A stretch of DNA of 32,742 nucleotides from DATBAK01 sp038240075. Its GTDB lineage: Bacteria > Actinomycetota > Acidimicrobiia > IMCC26256 > PALSA-610. A program made the translations under genes and the position numbers. This document shows, in pieces, positions 1 to 7,164 of the stretch (position 1 is the stretch's first letter; every line of letters starts with the position of its first letter). The notes beneath the pieces were generated by a model. That model did not search any database. It was not told where the DNA came from and saw only the letters and a program-made list of their open reading frames with translations. The stretch lies in NCBI GenBank assembly GCA_038240075.1, contig JBBSEC010000047.1, positions 1 to 32,742 of the forward strand, read 5' to 3'.

Positions 1-773
1 AGGCGGGTCTTGCCGATCCCGGGCTCGCCCGCCAGCATGGCGACGCGTCGCGCGCCGGCGGAGACCGTATGAAACTGCCGCACCAACCGCTCGCGTTCCT
101 CCGACCTTCCCGCGAATCCGACCCGCACCGAGAAGGCGAGTCGCCGCGGGAGCGGCAGCGGCTCGCCCGCCGCCACCACCCCTTCTGAAGTGCCGGCGAT
201 CGGGGCGACCGGTTGCGGCCACTCCTCGGCGATGAGGGAGAACACGACCTCCGGGCGCGCCAGGTCGCGAAGATGCTGCACGCCCATCCCGCGGAGCTCG
301 CTCCCGGGCGGCAGCAGGTCGGCGACCACTTCCGCGGTGGCCTGCGAGATCAGAACCTGACCGGCTTCGGCGACGGCCCGCAGCCGCGCGGCGCGGTTGA
401 CCGTGCGACCGAAGTAGTCACCGTCGCGCTCGACGGCCTCGCCCGTGTGCACGGCCATACGGACCAGAATCGGCGTCGAGCTCGGCCACGGCTCGTCCCG
501 TAGCGCCGTCTGCGCGTCGCGCGCCGCCGCGACCGCGTCGGTCGCCCGCCAGAACACACTGAACGTGGAGTCGCCCTCGCCCTTCGACTTCAGGAAGACA
601 CCGGCATTGGTCTTCACGGCGTCCTGAAGAATCCGGTCGTGCCGTTCGAGTGAGCCCGCCATGATCTCGGGGGCGGTCTCCCACATCCGCGTGGAGCCCG
701 CGACGTCGGTCAGCAGGAACGTCACCACCCCGGACGGCACCGCCGCGGCCTCGAGCGGCCCATTCCCCGACAC
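1..773 (-). CDS. Class III adenylate/guanylate cyclase fused to ATPase (5' part, runs off the window)
   Basis: About 257 residues are visible; the gene continues past the left edge. Residues ~15-180 form a class III nucleotide cyclase domain. It opens with FLLTDVAGST, which carries the first metal-binding Asp. The second metal Asp lies in KSKGEGDST, and the Asn/Arg pair of the active site in FGRTVNRAARL, so the domain looks catalytically competent. A linker then leads to a P-loop, GEPGIGKT, just before the edge, as in cyclase-AAA/NB-ARC-TPR signalling proteins of actinobacteria. The start is GTG at 773, chosen because GGGGAGG lies directly upstream. The role is probably a cytosolic cyclic-nucleotide or ligand-responsive sensor; the effector is unknown because the C-terminal part is not visible. 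It is one of three cyclase-domain proteins in the window. Confidence 0.88.
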   Translation of the reverse strand, partial: MSGNGPLEAAAVPSGVVTFLLTDVAGSTRMWETAPEIMAGSLERHDRILQDAVKTNAGVFLKSKGEGDSTFSVFWRATDAVAAARDAQTALRDEPWPSSTPILVRMAVHTGEAVERDGDYFGRTVNRAARLRAVAEAGQVLISQATAEVVADLLPPGSELRGMGVQHLRDLARPEVVFSLIAEEWPQPVAPIAGTSEGVVAAGEPLPLPRRLAFSVRVGFAGRSEERERLVRQFHTVSAGARRVAMLAGEPGIGKTR

Positions 774-866
774 AGCACCTCCCCGACGCCCCGTGGGCAG
801 CCTAGGCACGCCCACGGTCGCGCGCGCAGCGAGGAAACGGCGCGGGCGAGGCGCTGACGCTCGCGT

Positions 867-2021
867 TCATTCGATTTTGATGCCGTGTTGGTTGCGGACG
901 GTGTAGGTGATGCCGTCGAAGTGGTTGGTCCAGCCTGTTCGGTGGACGACGTGGTGGTGGAACGAGCAGAGCAGGATGCAGTTGTCGACCGATGTGGGGC
1001 CGCCGGTCTCCCAGGACCAGACGTGATGGGCTTCGCAGCGGTTCGGGAGCCGCGCGCAGCCGGGGTAGCGGCAGCCGCGGTCGCGTGTGGCGATCGCGCG
1101 GCGTAGCCAGCGGGGTGCGGTGCGGTGTTCGCGGCCGACGTTGAGGGGTTGGCCGCCGGGACCGAGAACGACCCGCGCGATGTTCGCATCACACAGCAAG
1201 CGGTTGATCTCATGCTTCGACAACGCCGACGCGAGGTCGGCGGGTGCGGTCGGGCACCGCAGCCACGACTGGATCGTTTCCCAGCTGATCGTGAGACTCA
1301 GATGCGGAGCCTCCCCGGCCTCGAAGGGGAGATCGTCGAGGTCGAGGAACCGTCGAGCCATACGGACGAGACCATCCGCACGGCGTTGCCGGAGGCTGCG
1401 GTCGTCACCCTCGTCGGGCTTGTCGGTCGCGGCGTCGAGCGCCTCCTTCAGGATCTCACCCGAGAGCGTGTCGAGATCGCCGTCCAACGCCCAGCGGTCC
1501 AAGACCCGCGACAAGTAGACGCCGTTACGGTCGCGTGGTTCGTTGTCTTCGAGCTCATCAACGCGCCGGCGATACGAACGGATCTCACCATCAAGATCAC
1601 GGAACTCCCGCTTCGCGGCGAACCCGACCAGCTTCGCTTCCCGTTCGCGATACAGGTCCTCGTAGCCGTCGCGCATCCCACGGGCGATCGACCGGGCCGC
1701 CGAGCTCGAGATCTCGCCCTGCGCCCACGCCTTCGCCATCAACGGCAACTGCGCACACCGAACGCTGGCATCCAGCGACGCCTTCGCGTCCTGGAAACGT
1801 TGACCGGCCCGCCACTGCGCCCACCCGGGCGTCGAGCTCGCACCGTCACCGAACGGCACGAGCCGGTCATGCACCCCGACCAACAACCGCGCCGCCACCG
1901 CTTCCAACCGATCCAAGTCTCGGCGCAACGCGACGAACTCGTCCGCGATCGCAGCATCCGACCACGTCGACAGATCGACGTCGGCGAGCTCGTCCACCGC
2001 GAGAGAAAGCGCCCGTTCCAT
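867..2021 (-). CDS. DUF222 / HNH endonuclease (13E12 repeat family)
   Basis: A 384-residue protein with an N-terminal, mostly helical DUF222 region (~10-290) and a C-terminal HNH nuclease domain. The HNH part has the paired Cys of CRYPGC, EAHHV, an Asn in SVDNCILLC and the closing FHHHVVH, so all the metal and catalytic residues of an HNH finger are present. This is the actinobacterial 13E12 family, abundant and poorly understood, with several members under LexA control in Mycobacterium tuberculosis. The ATG at 2021 has no Shine-Dalgarno, but TAGCAT sits 6 nt upstream and a palindromic GAAC-N4-GTTC box lies just beyond it, which argues for a leaderless, DNA-damage-inducible transcript. The gene is single, with 63 nt separating it from the upstream VOC gene. 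Function beyond nuclease activity is not known. Confidence 0.92.
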   Translation of the reverse strand: MERALSLAVDELADVDLSTWSDAAIADEFVALRRDLDRLEAVAARLLVGVHDRLVPFGDGASSTPGWAQWRAGQRFQDAKASLDASVRCAQLPLMAKAWAQGEISSSAARSIARGMRDGYEDLYREREAKLVGFAAKREFRDLDGEIRSYRRRVDELEDNEPRDRNGVYLSRVLDRWALDGDLDTLSGEILKEALDAATDKPDEGDDRSLRQRRADGLVRMARRFLDLDDLPFEAGEAPHLSLTISWETIQSWLRCPTAPADLASALSKHEINRLLCDANIARVVLGPGGQPLNVGREHRTAPRWLRRAIATRDRGCRYPGCARLPNRCEAHHVWSWETGGPTSVDNCILLCSFHHHVVHRTGWTNHFDGITYTVRNQHGIKIE

Positions 2022-2027
2022 ACACCA

Positions 2028-2033
2028 ATGCTA
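2028..2033 (-). promoter_or_regulatory. Leaderless -10 hexamer for the HNH gene
   Basis: TAGCAT on the minus strand fits the actinobacterial TANNNT -10 consensus. Its end is 6 nt from the A of the ATG at 2021, the spacing that puts transcription initiation on the start codon. There is no Shine-Dalgarno between them. The SOS box at 2036-2049 abuts it, so a bound repressor would block the promoter. Confidence 0.6.
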
Positions 2034-2035
2034 CA

Positions 2036-2049
2036 CGAACATACGTTCG
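2036..2049. promoter_or_regulatory. LexA (SOS) box, CGAAC-ATAC-GTTCG
   Basis: A perfect 14-bp palindrome whose core GAAC-N4-GTTC matches the LexA box of mycobacteria and other actinobacteria. It lies 15 nt upstream of the HNH/DUF222 start codon, directly behind the predicted -10. This is the expected position for an SOS-repressed promoter, and 13E12 genes are known SOS targets in M. tuberculosis. LexA itself is not encoded in the window, so regulation is inferred from the site. Confidence 0.8.
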
Positions 2050-2084
2050 TATACCAGCAATTTATCCGGTAACCATTGGCGTTT

Positions 2085-2504
2085 TCAGCTCGGAGCGCCA
2101 CCTTCGGGCGGCCAGCTATGCATCGGCAGGCCGATCTCCCATCGGTGACCGAACGGGTCGTCGATGCGTCCGAGTCGCCAACCGTGCTCATCACCGACGG
2201 GTTTGACCTCGACCGCGCCCGCAGCCACGGCTCGCGCCACCACTGCGTTCGGATCGTCGACGATCAACAACAACCGGCTGGTCGCGCCGCCGACTGACTC
2301 GGGACTGAAGTTCCCGAACGGCGGCGCCTCGTCCTCGACCCAGAACAACGAGTCTCCAACCGCAAGCTGCGCGACGACCTCCTCCAGATCGTCATTGCCA
2401 CCGTGCCGATACACCTCGACCGCGCCGAAGGCCTGCTTGTAGAACTCGACGGCGGCGCGACCGCCGCGCACCGAGAGCTGCGCCTGGATCCTCGGCTGAT
2501 GCAC
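2085..2504 (-). CDS. VOC family (glyoxalase/bleomycin-resistance-like) protein, PhnB-type
   Basis: A 139-residue single-domain protein of the vicinal-oxygen-chelate fold. It shows the paired beta-alpha-beta modules: RAAVEFYKQAFGAVEVYRH in the first half, and RIDDPFGHRWEIG near the C-terminus, which is the typical DPFGHxWxI closing motif of the PhnB/YycE-like subgroup. Substrates of this subgroup are mostly unassigned, so no specific reaction is proposed. The start is GTG at 2504, with GGGAG about 7 nt upstream. The length is normal for the family. The gene reads away from the truncated SRPBCC gene on the other strand. Confidence 0.85.
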   Translation of the reverse strand: MHQPRIQAQLSVRGGRAAVEFYKQAFGAVEVYRHGGNDDLEEVVAQLAVGDSLFWVEDEAPPFGNFSPESVGGATSRLLLIVDDPNAVVARAVAAGAVEVKPVGDEHGWRLGRIDDPFGHRWEIGLPMHSWPPEGGAPS

Positions 2505-2575
2505 ACCACACTCCCGCTCTCAGGTCGGTTCGGTGTCGTCACGGTATCGAGCGCCAACGTGCTGGACCCTCCGAG

Positions 2576-2866
2576 GTGCTGTTCAAGAGCTGGGTGCTGC
2601 TCCTCGGCGTCGTGCCGGTCGACCGCCATGCACTCGCGCTCACCCGCGTCACCGAAGGCACCGGTTTCGTCGAGGACTCGACGTCGTGGCTGCAACGCAG
2701 ATGGCGGCACGAGCGGACGCTCACCGACGCGAACGATGGCCGCTGCACGGTCGCCGATCGCCTGACGATCGAACCGCGTATCGCGATGGCCGCACCCCTC
2801 GTGCGGACGATCGTCCATGCGGCTTTCACGCATCGGCACCGGCGATTACGCGCGGGCCTCGGCTGA
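2576..2866 (+). pseudogene. SRPBCC (START-like) protein, N-terminally truncated
   Basis: The 96 residues from 2576 are clearly the C-terminal two thirds of a SRPBCC ligand-binding protein. They include SWVLLLGVVPVDRHAL, an RRWRHERTLTD strand, TVADRLTIEPRIA and a final HRHRRLRAGLG helix, a pattern seen in actinobacterial SRPBCC proteins of about 150 residues. The N-terminal ~50 residues are missing: directly upstream, on the opposite strand, is the start of the VOC gene. In the adjacent frame the codons before the join can be read as SSANVLDP, so a frameshift near 2570 is also possible. It could be translated from the GTG at 2576, but that start has no clear ribosome site. The stop lies 8 nt before the ExoD-like gene, so both were probably one transcript. 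Confidence 0.6.
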
Positions 2867-2874
2867 ACCCGGCA

Positions 2875-3492
2875 ATGCTTGCGACCAACATGCTCCCGGA
2901 CCCCACCTTCAGCGATCAGCTCGAGGACTGGCTTCGCAGCGAGCAACCCAAGACCTTGCGCGCGCTCGGCGACGTCTTCGGCGAGAAGAGCTTCGCGGTC
3001 ACGATCCTGTTCTTGATGTTCGTGCCGGCACTGCCGCTTCCGACTGGCGGCGTCACCCACGTGTTCGAAGTCATCACCGTGGTGCTCGCCGCGCAGATGG
3101 TTCTGGGCCGGCGCACCATCTGGCTTCCGCAACGCTGGCAGCGACGCGAGCTCGGCGCACTCACGACCGGAAAAGCGGTGCCGTTCATGATCCGCCGCAT
3201 CCGGTGGTTCGAGCGGTTCTCGCGCCCGCGAGGAGCCCGACTGTTCCGCCAACGGTCGTTTCTCCGACTGCTCGGCCTCGTGCTCATCGGACTCGCCGTC
3301 GCGGCGGCGGCCGCTCCACCGTTCTCCGGACTCGATACGTTGCCCGCCCTCGGCGCGGTCGCGGTCGCGCTCGCGATCATTCTCGAAGACGTCGTCGTCC
3401 TCGGTATCGGCCTCGCCGTCGGCACGGCCGGCGTCGCGCTCATCCTCACGGTCGGCGCCGCGCTGTTGCACTTCGCGCGCCACCTGTTCTGA
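2875..3492 (+). CDS. exoD: ExoD-family integral membrane protein
   Basis: A 205-residue membrane protein of the exopolysaccharide synthesis ExoD family. The N-terminal soluble helix carries SDQLEDWL and KTLRALGDVFGEKSFAVTILFLMFVPALPLPTGG with its typical Leu-Pro-rich first hydrophobic segment (quoted here across two separate stretches). A second hydrophobic segment follows at VITVVLAAQMVLG, and then WLPQRWQRREL. Two to three further hydrophobic segments run to the C-terminus. ExoD is linked to exopolysaccharide production and alkaline tolerance in rhizobia, but its biochemical function is unresolved. The start is ATG 2875 or ATG 2890, neither with a strong ribosome site. It follows the truncated SRPBCC gene by 8 nt. 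Confidence 0.83.
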   Translation: MLATNMLPDPTFSDQLEDWLRSEQPKTLRALGDVFGEKSFAVTILFLMFVPALPLPTGGVTHVFEVITVVLAAQMVLGRRTIWLPQRWQRRELGALTTGKAVPFMIRRIRWFERFSRPRGARLFRQRSFLRLLGLVLIGLAVAAAAAPPFSGLDTLPALGAVAVALAIILEDVVVLGIGLAVGTAGVALILTVGAALLHFARHLF

Positions 3493-3561
3493 CAAGCGAC
3501 GAGCGGGCGTCAGTAGCATTCGCCCATCTCTGGGCCTCGAGACGAAGGAAGCGAAACCGGC

Positions 3562-3960
3562 ATGACGAAGAGCGAGTCGTCGAAGAGCAAGTCTCCGTCT
3601 CAACTGATCGACGAGCGCATCGAAGAGCTCGGCGACTGGCGGGGCGAGATGCTCAGCCGACTCCGTGGTCTGGTGAAGGAAGCCGATCCCGACGTCGTCG
3701 AGGAGTGGAAGTGGCGAGGGGTTCCGACGTGGTACCACGACGGAATCATCTGCACCGGTGAGACCTACAAGGCCGTCGTGAAGATGACCTTCGCCAAAGG
3801 CGCGTCGCTGAAGGATCCTGCCGGCCTGTTCAACTCGAGTCTCGAGGGAAACACGCGGCGGGCGATCGACTTCCACGAGGGCGAGAAGATCAACGAGAAG
3901 GCGCGCAAAACGCTCCTTCGCGCCGCCGTCACCCTGAACGAGTCAAAGGCCAAGCGCTAG
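3562..3960 (+). CDS. DUF1801 domain protein
   Basis: A 132-residue cytosolic protein of the DUF1801 (YdhG-like) fold. After a Ser/Lys-rich N-terminus it shows ELGDWRGEMLSRLRGLVKEADPDV, split by a short helix break, then EEWKWRGVPTWYHDGIICT and KAVVKMTFAKGASL, the hallmark Trp/Gly and Lys strands of the family. Molecular function is unknown; the fold resembles a small ligand-binding domain related to iron-chaperone/frataxin-like proteins. The ATG is preceded by GAAGGAAG at a good distance. The stop codon lies in a palindromic CTAG, which also provides the stop of the convergent dioxygenase gene. Confidence 0.85.
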   Translation: MTKSESSKSKSPSQLIDERIEELGDWRGEMLSRLRGLVKEADPDVVEEWKWRGVPTWYHDGIICTGETYKAVVKMTFAKGASLKDPAGLFNSSLEGNTRRAIDFHEGEKINEKARKTLLRAAVTLNESKAKR

Positions 3961-4853
3961 CTCGCAGGCAAGGCGGCCCGCCACGGCGCCATGTCGAGGC
4001 CGCGGTGACGAGCGGCCATCGCGTCGACCATGGCCGCGTTCCAATACGGATGACCCGGACGCGGAATGCCGAACAGCGCGAGGTCTTCGGGCGTCTTGCC
4101 GGCGAGGAACTTCGAGAAACGGCCGTCGCTTCCGAGGCGCGGGAACGCGTCGTAACCAAACCATTCCGCGCCGCCCAGCTTGAAGCTGATCACCATCACC
4201 ACGCGCGACGCATCCGCCCGCACGAAGTCGGTACCGCGGTGCCACACGTCGGCCCGGTATGCGAGGAACGAGCCCCGCTTCCCCGTTGCGGCGATCTCGT
4301 GCTGATACAGATCGGCATACTCGGTCGTCTTCTCGCTCGCAGCGCGCGGAACCAACCTCGGTGGCGCGCAGTCTTCGTCGACGTCGCTCAAGAACAGAAA
4401 ACCCTCGAGGTGCCAGAAGCCCGGCTCCATCCGCGGCGGAACCAGTGAGTGGTTGCTGTCCTGGTGCAGCGGTTGTTCGTATCCGATTTCCCCCGCGTTC
4501 TTCTTCCACACTGCGGCTTGATAGATGCGAAGGTCGTCGCTCTGCATCGCGACGCGAACGAACTCGAGCATGCGCGGATGCGCGAACAAATCGCTCAACG
4601 CGCCGGAGCCGCCGAACGGAAAGCCGCGCATCCCGTCGAACTGGTTCTCGCGGAAGGCCTTGCCGTCGGGGGCGACGAAGTCCCCGGACCCCTTCGCCTT
4701 GTTGTAGTCGGCGAACGTGTCGGTGGAGTAGAGGAGGTCGATGTCGTCGGCCACGGCGTCGACAGCGGCCTCGGGCACGAGCCCTTCGACCAGGGCCCAG
4801 CCGTCGTCCTGCCATTGTTTCGCGGCAGCAGAGAGTTCGCCGGCCCTGCTCAT
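3957..4853 (-). CDS. Phytanoyl-CoA dioxygenase (PhyH) family protein
   Basis: A 298-residue non-heme Fe(II)/2-oxoglutarate oxygenase. The iron triad is visible as H130-x-D132 in PLHQDSNHS and the distal H205 in DVWHRGTDF, with R217 further on as a likely 2-oxoglutarate contact. The family hydroxylates acyl-CoAs or varied secondary metabolites; the substrate here cannot be read from sequence. The sub-lineage with RMEPGFWHLEGFL and FGIPRPGHPYW motifs is common in uncultured actinobacteria. I chose ATG 4853 because the homologous region starts there; an in-frame extension to 4937 is Arg-rich and unlikely. It ends tail-to-tail with the DUF1801 gene, sharing a CTAG. Confidence 0.87.
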   Translation of the reverse strand: MSRAGELSAAAKQWQDDGWALVEGLVPEAAVDAVADDIDLLYSTDTFADYNKAKGSGDFVAPDGKAFRENQFDGMRGFPFGGSGALSDLFAHPRMLEFVRVAMQSDDLRIYQAAVWKKNAGEIGYEQPLHQDSNHSLVPPRMEPGFWHLEGFLFLSDVDEDCAPPRLVPRAASEKTTEYADLYQHEIAATGKRGSFLAYRADVWHRGTDFVRADASRVVMVISFKLGGAEWFGYDAFPRLGSDGRFSKFLAGKTPEDLALFGIPRPGHPYWNAAMVDAMAARHRGLDMAPWRAALPAS

Positions 4854-5152
4854 CGTTGTCCCGTCGCCATGTCGTCCCCATCCTTGTCGCGCGCAGCGTG
4901 CTCGTATTACATTCTCCCGATTCGGCGGTCGGGGCACTCTCCCGGGATACCGGGGTCGACCGTGGGCAGGGGCGGATTTCCAGGTTCGAGGTGGAGCGGG
5001 TCGGGTCTCTTGACCGGCGCCAACGTGTCGGCGTGCGCCGACCAGTTTGCTGGCGAGGTAGACCGCACCGTCGAGACGGACGGAACCACCGCGTTCGCTC
5101 CCGGCCGCGCCTGCCCCTGATCCGCGTTCCGGGTCAGTAGCGTGGGGCGCGA
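4854..5152. other. Divergent intergenic region without a supported gene
   Basis: About 300 nt separate two divergently read genes. No convincing protein frame was found. The region has one A+T-rich patch near 4908-4916. A possible -10, TAGCGT, lies at 5138-5143, 9 nt before the GTG of the zinc-ribbon gene. No tRNA, terminator or clear operator was seen. Confidence 0.5.
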
Positions 5153-5491
5153 GTGGAAGAGCCCTTGAGCATCCCTGGTTGGCCGCCGCTGGTCCTCGGT
5201 AGCGCGACTGATATTCGTTGCCCGTATTGCGAATCGGAGAACGTCCACCTCGGGCCGGTCGCCGTCGTCAGCGGAGAGGCCGCGGTGCGTGTGACCGGCA
5301 ACTGCGACGTCGAGCACATCCCGTGGGGTGAGCAGCGGCGGGGCGCGGCGGTCACCTTGGCCATGTTCTGCGAGGCCGGCCACCGGTGGGCCACCGCGCT
5401 CAACTTCCACAAGGGGACCACGGCCGTCGAATGCCAGGCCCTCGACCCGTTCCGCCCGGGCGACGAGCCCGAAGAGCTCTGGCGCGACTAA
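5153..5491 (+). CDS. Small putative zinc-ribbon protein of unknown function
   Basis: A 112-residue acidic protein that I do not recognise as a named family. The visible pattern is a split zinc site: C23-x2-C26 in RCPYCES and C73-x3-H77 in MFCEAGHRW, separated by about 46 residues rich in Val and Gly that look like beta strands. This is a likely single structural zinc. The C-terminus is acidic (DEPEELWRD). The start is GTG 5153; TTG 5165 is an alternative. The TAGCGT at 5138-5143 would leave almost no leader. Its TAA stop overlaps the stop of the convergent glycosyltransferase remnant. Conserved hypothetical; function unknown. Confidence 0.68.
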   Translation: MEEPLSIPGWPPLVLGSATDIRCPYCESENVHLGPVAVVSGEAAVRVTGNCDVEHIPWGEQRRGAAVTLAMFCEAGHRWATALNFHKGTTAVECQALDPFRPGDEPEELWRD

Positions 5492-6188
5492 CGCGCGAGC
5501 GGTCCGTCTCGCAGCGTGCCAACGAGATCCGTGAACCGGCGGGCGATCGGTCGCCAGTCGTCACGCGCTTCGACGACCCCGCGGCCGGCGATCGCGAGGG
5601 CGTCGCGCCGCTGTGGGTCTTCCAACAGATCGATCACCGTCGCAGCAAACGCCTCCGTCGTGTCGGCGACGAGCACTTCCTCACCCGGCACGACGTCGAG
5701 GCCTTCCACGCACCGCGCCACGACGAATCCGGCGCCGCCCCGCGCAGTCTGTTCGGCTCGAGATCGTCGAGCACGCGGACCGTCCCGGAGAGGCGCAGCG
5801 CGTACCGAGCGACGTGAATCTGCGAGACGACGACTGCGGCGTAACCACGACCCGCGACGAGCCGCGCGACGGCGGCGTGAGCCGCCGGTGTGTCGGTCGC
5901 GACCACGGCGCGCGGGAGACGCTGCGCGAACGCGACGATCGCGCGCACGCTTCGGGACCGGAACGGTCGGCGTTGCACCACCTCGACGTGCGCGCACCGC
6001 TCGCGTGCGTGTGCAATCGCGTCCGGAGCGACCGCGTCATCGACGATCCCGAGGAGGTCGACTTCGTACCGCTCACTCAGACCCGCGAGCAATGCCCACA
6101 GACGCTGACGGGAGCCGTTGTCGGGCGGATACGGGAACCAGGTCGCGAGCACGAGCACCCGAGGCCGCACGGCCGGTGCTCCGCTCAC
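5488..6188 (-). pseudogene. Glycosyltransferase family 4-like gene with internal deletion and frameshift
   Basis: The first ~125 codons, from GTG 6188, encode a GT-B N-terminal domain: RVLVLATWFPYPPDNGSR with the usual Pro-Asn-Gly loop, then Rossmann-like strands up to VRVLDDLEPNR near 5750. Reading then continues correctly only in another frame, giving the C-terminal end of the same enzyme type (EGLDVVPGEEVLVAD, then FAATVIDLLEDPQRRDALA and the closing DDWRPIARRF). The join is at about 5745-5755. Members are normally ~370-400 codons; here only ~230 codons' worth of DNA remains, so ~170 codons including the nucleotide-sugar site are gone. The GTG overlaps the stop of the upstream thioesterase (GTGA), so it was translationally coupled to it. 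Biological deletion and assembly collapse cannot be told apart here. Confidence 0.8.
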
Positions 6189-7045
6189 TTGAAACTGGTG
6201 AAGAACATGACTTGCGTGGCCCAGGCCAGCAGGGTCGGGCCGTCGCGACCCTGCGGATCCCAGAGCGCCGCTTCCGCCGACGCGTAGCCATCGCCCGCGT
6301 AGTGAGCCCGATTGTGGTTCAGGATCCAGCTTCCGGTCGGCCGCTCCAGAAGGTGAACTGTGAGGTCGACGCTCGGCGCAAACCAGCCGTTGTCCGAGGA
6401 TCCGATCTTCTCGAACACGGCACTCGGCATCATGTCGGCCACGACCAGGAGCGCCAGCGGATCGAACTGCCCGTGCTCGTCGGCTGGGAGCTGCTCGAAC
6501 CGAATCCATGTCGCGACCTCGGCCGCACCGCGCGGCGACGGGTCCCACGGCGCATGACCGAGGGCCGGTCGACCCTCGATCACGTCCCGCCAGAACGGGA
6601 AGACCGGCCCATCGGAATTGGCGGCTTCGGGCGGTGGTGGATCGCGAAATGAGACGCAGTCGTCGGGCCCGGGGACGTCGGGCATCTGGAGCTCCGTGTA
6701 GGTGAACCCGGGGCGCTCGTTGCCGAACGCGGCGAGCGCGGTGAAGCCCGCGTCCGCCACTTCGGCGCGCACGTCGGCCCGCACCTGCGAGATCGACCGC
6801 CCCGAGCGAACGACACCCACCTCGACCTCGACCGCTCCGACCGGCACCGGACTCGCGAACACCCCGTGGAACGAACGCAGCGACTGACCGGTCGCAAGCT
6901 CCGCCTCCATCGCGCGGGCCGCGATCGCCGCAACGACACCGCCTTGGGGCGCCATCGCGAGGTGCCACGCCGGAGCGATCGTGGCCGAATAGGTCCCGTC
7001 GCGCACGCGCGTCACCGCGGTGGATTCCCAGGGGTTCGTTGGCAC
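6185..7045 (-). CDS. Acyl-CoA thioesterase (TesB-like double hotdog)
   Basis: A 286-residue double-hotdog protein. The N-terminal hotdog carries HLAMAPQGGVVAAIAARAM, where the QGG turn precedes the central helix, followed by SFHGVFASPVPVGAVEVEV and GRSISQVRADVR. The C-terminal hotdog has ADMMPSAVFEKIG and NGWFAPSVDLTVHLLERP, typical of TesB-like thioesterases and the related acyl-CoA thioesterase domain. It likely hydrolyses acyl-CoA to free acid and CoA in the cytosol. I place the start at GTG 7045, because TAGCCT lies 7 nt upstream (leaderless) and no Shine-Dalgarno is present. The stop overlaps the next gene's GTG by 4 nt. It is divergent from the CMD-like/TesB pair. Confidence 0.82.
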   Translation of the reverse strand: MPTNPWESTAVTRVRDGTYSATIAPAWHLAMAPQGGVVAAIAARAMEAELATGQSLRSFHGVFASPVPVGAVEVEVGVVRSGRSISQVRADVRAEVADAGFTALAAFGNERPGFTYTELQMPDVPGPDDCVSFRDPPPPEAANSDGPVFPFWRDVIEGRPALGHAPWDPSPRGAAEVATWIRFEQLPADEHGQFDPLALLVVADMMPSAVFEKIGSSDNGWFAPSVDLTVHLLERPTGSWILNHNRAHYAGDGYASAEAALWDPQGRDGPTLLAWATQVMFFTSFK

Positions 7046-7052
7046 GACGGCG

Positions 7053-7058
7053 AGGCTA
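7053..7058 (-). promoter_or_regulatory. Leaderless -10 hexamer for the thioesterase
   Basis: TAGCCT on the minus strand ends 7 nt before GTG 7045. It matches TANNNT, and no ribosome-binding site lies between. It supports the GTG as the true start. Confidence 0.5.
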
Positions 7059-7164
7059 CGACGACGGCTGCACACCCTCGTGGGTATTCGCGACTCGCAG
7101 GCCATCTCGCACGACCGGTGGCGAAGGGGCAACCTGTTGCGCCACGCCATCCCGGAGGAGCCGA

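Noticed and set aside
1125..2072. Long open frame on the plus strand opposite the HNH gene
   Set aside because: It is fully antisense to a well-matched DUF222/HNH gene and has no motif; high-GC third positions keep the opposite frame open.
3489..3519. CTGACA...TAGCAT promoter ahead of the DUF1801 gene
   Set aside because: The -10 is good, but the spacer is 19 nt and the -35 is weak, so I did not list it as a feature.
2539..3876. 445-codon minus-strand frame spanning SRPBCC, ExoD and DUF1801
   Set aside because: It crosses three sense-strand genes and an intergenic gap, and is dominated by Arg/Glu/Asp with no domain.
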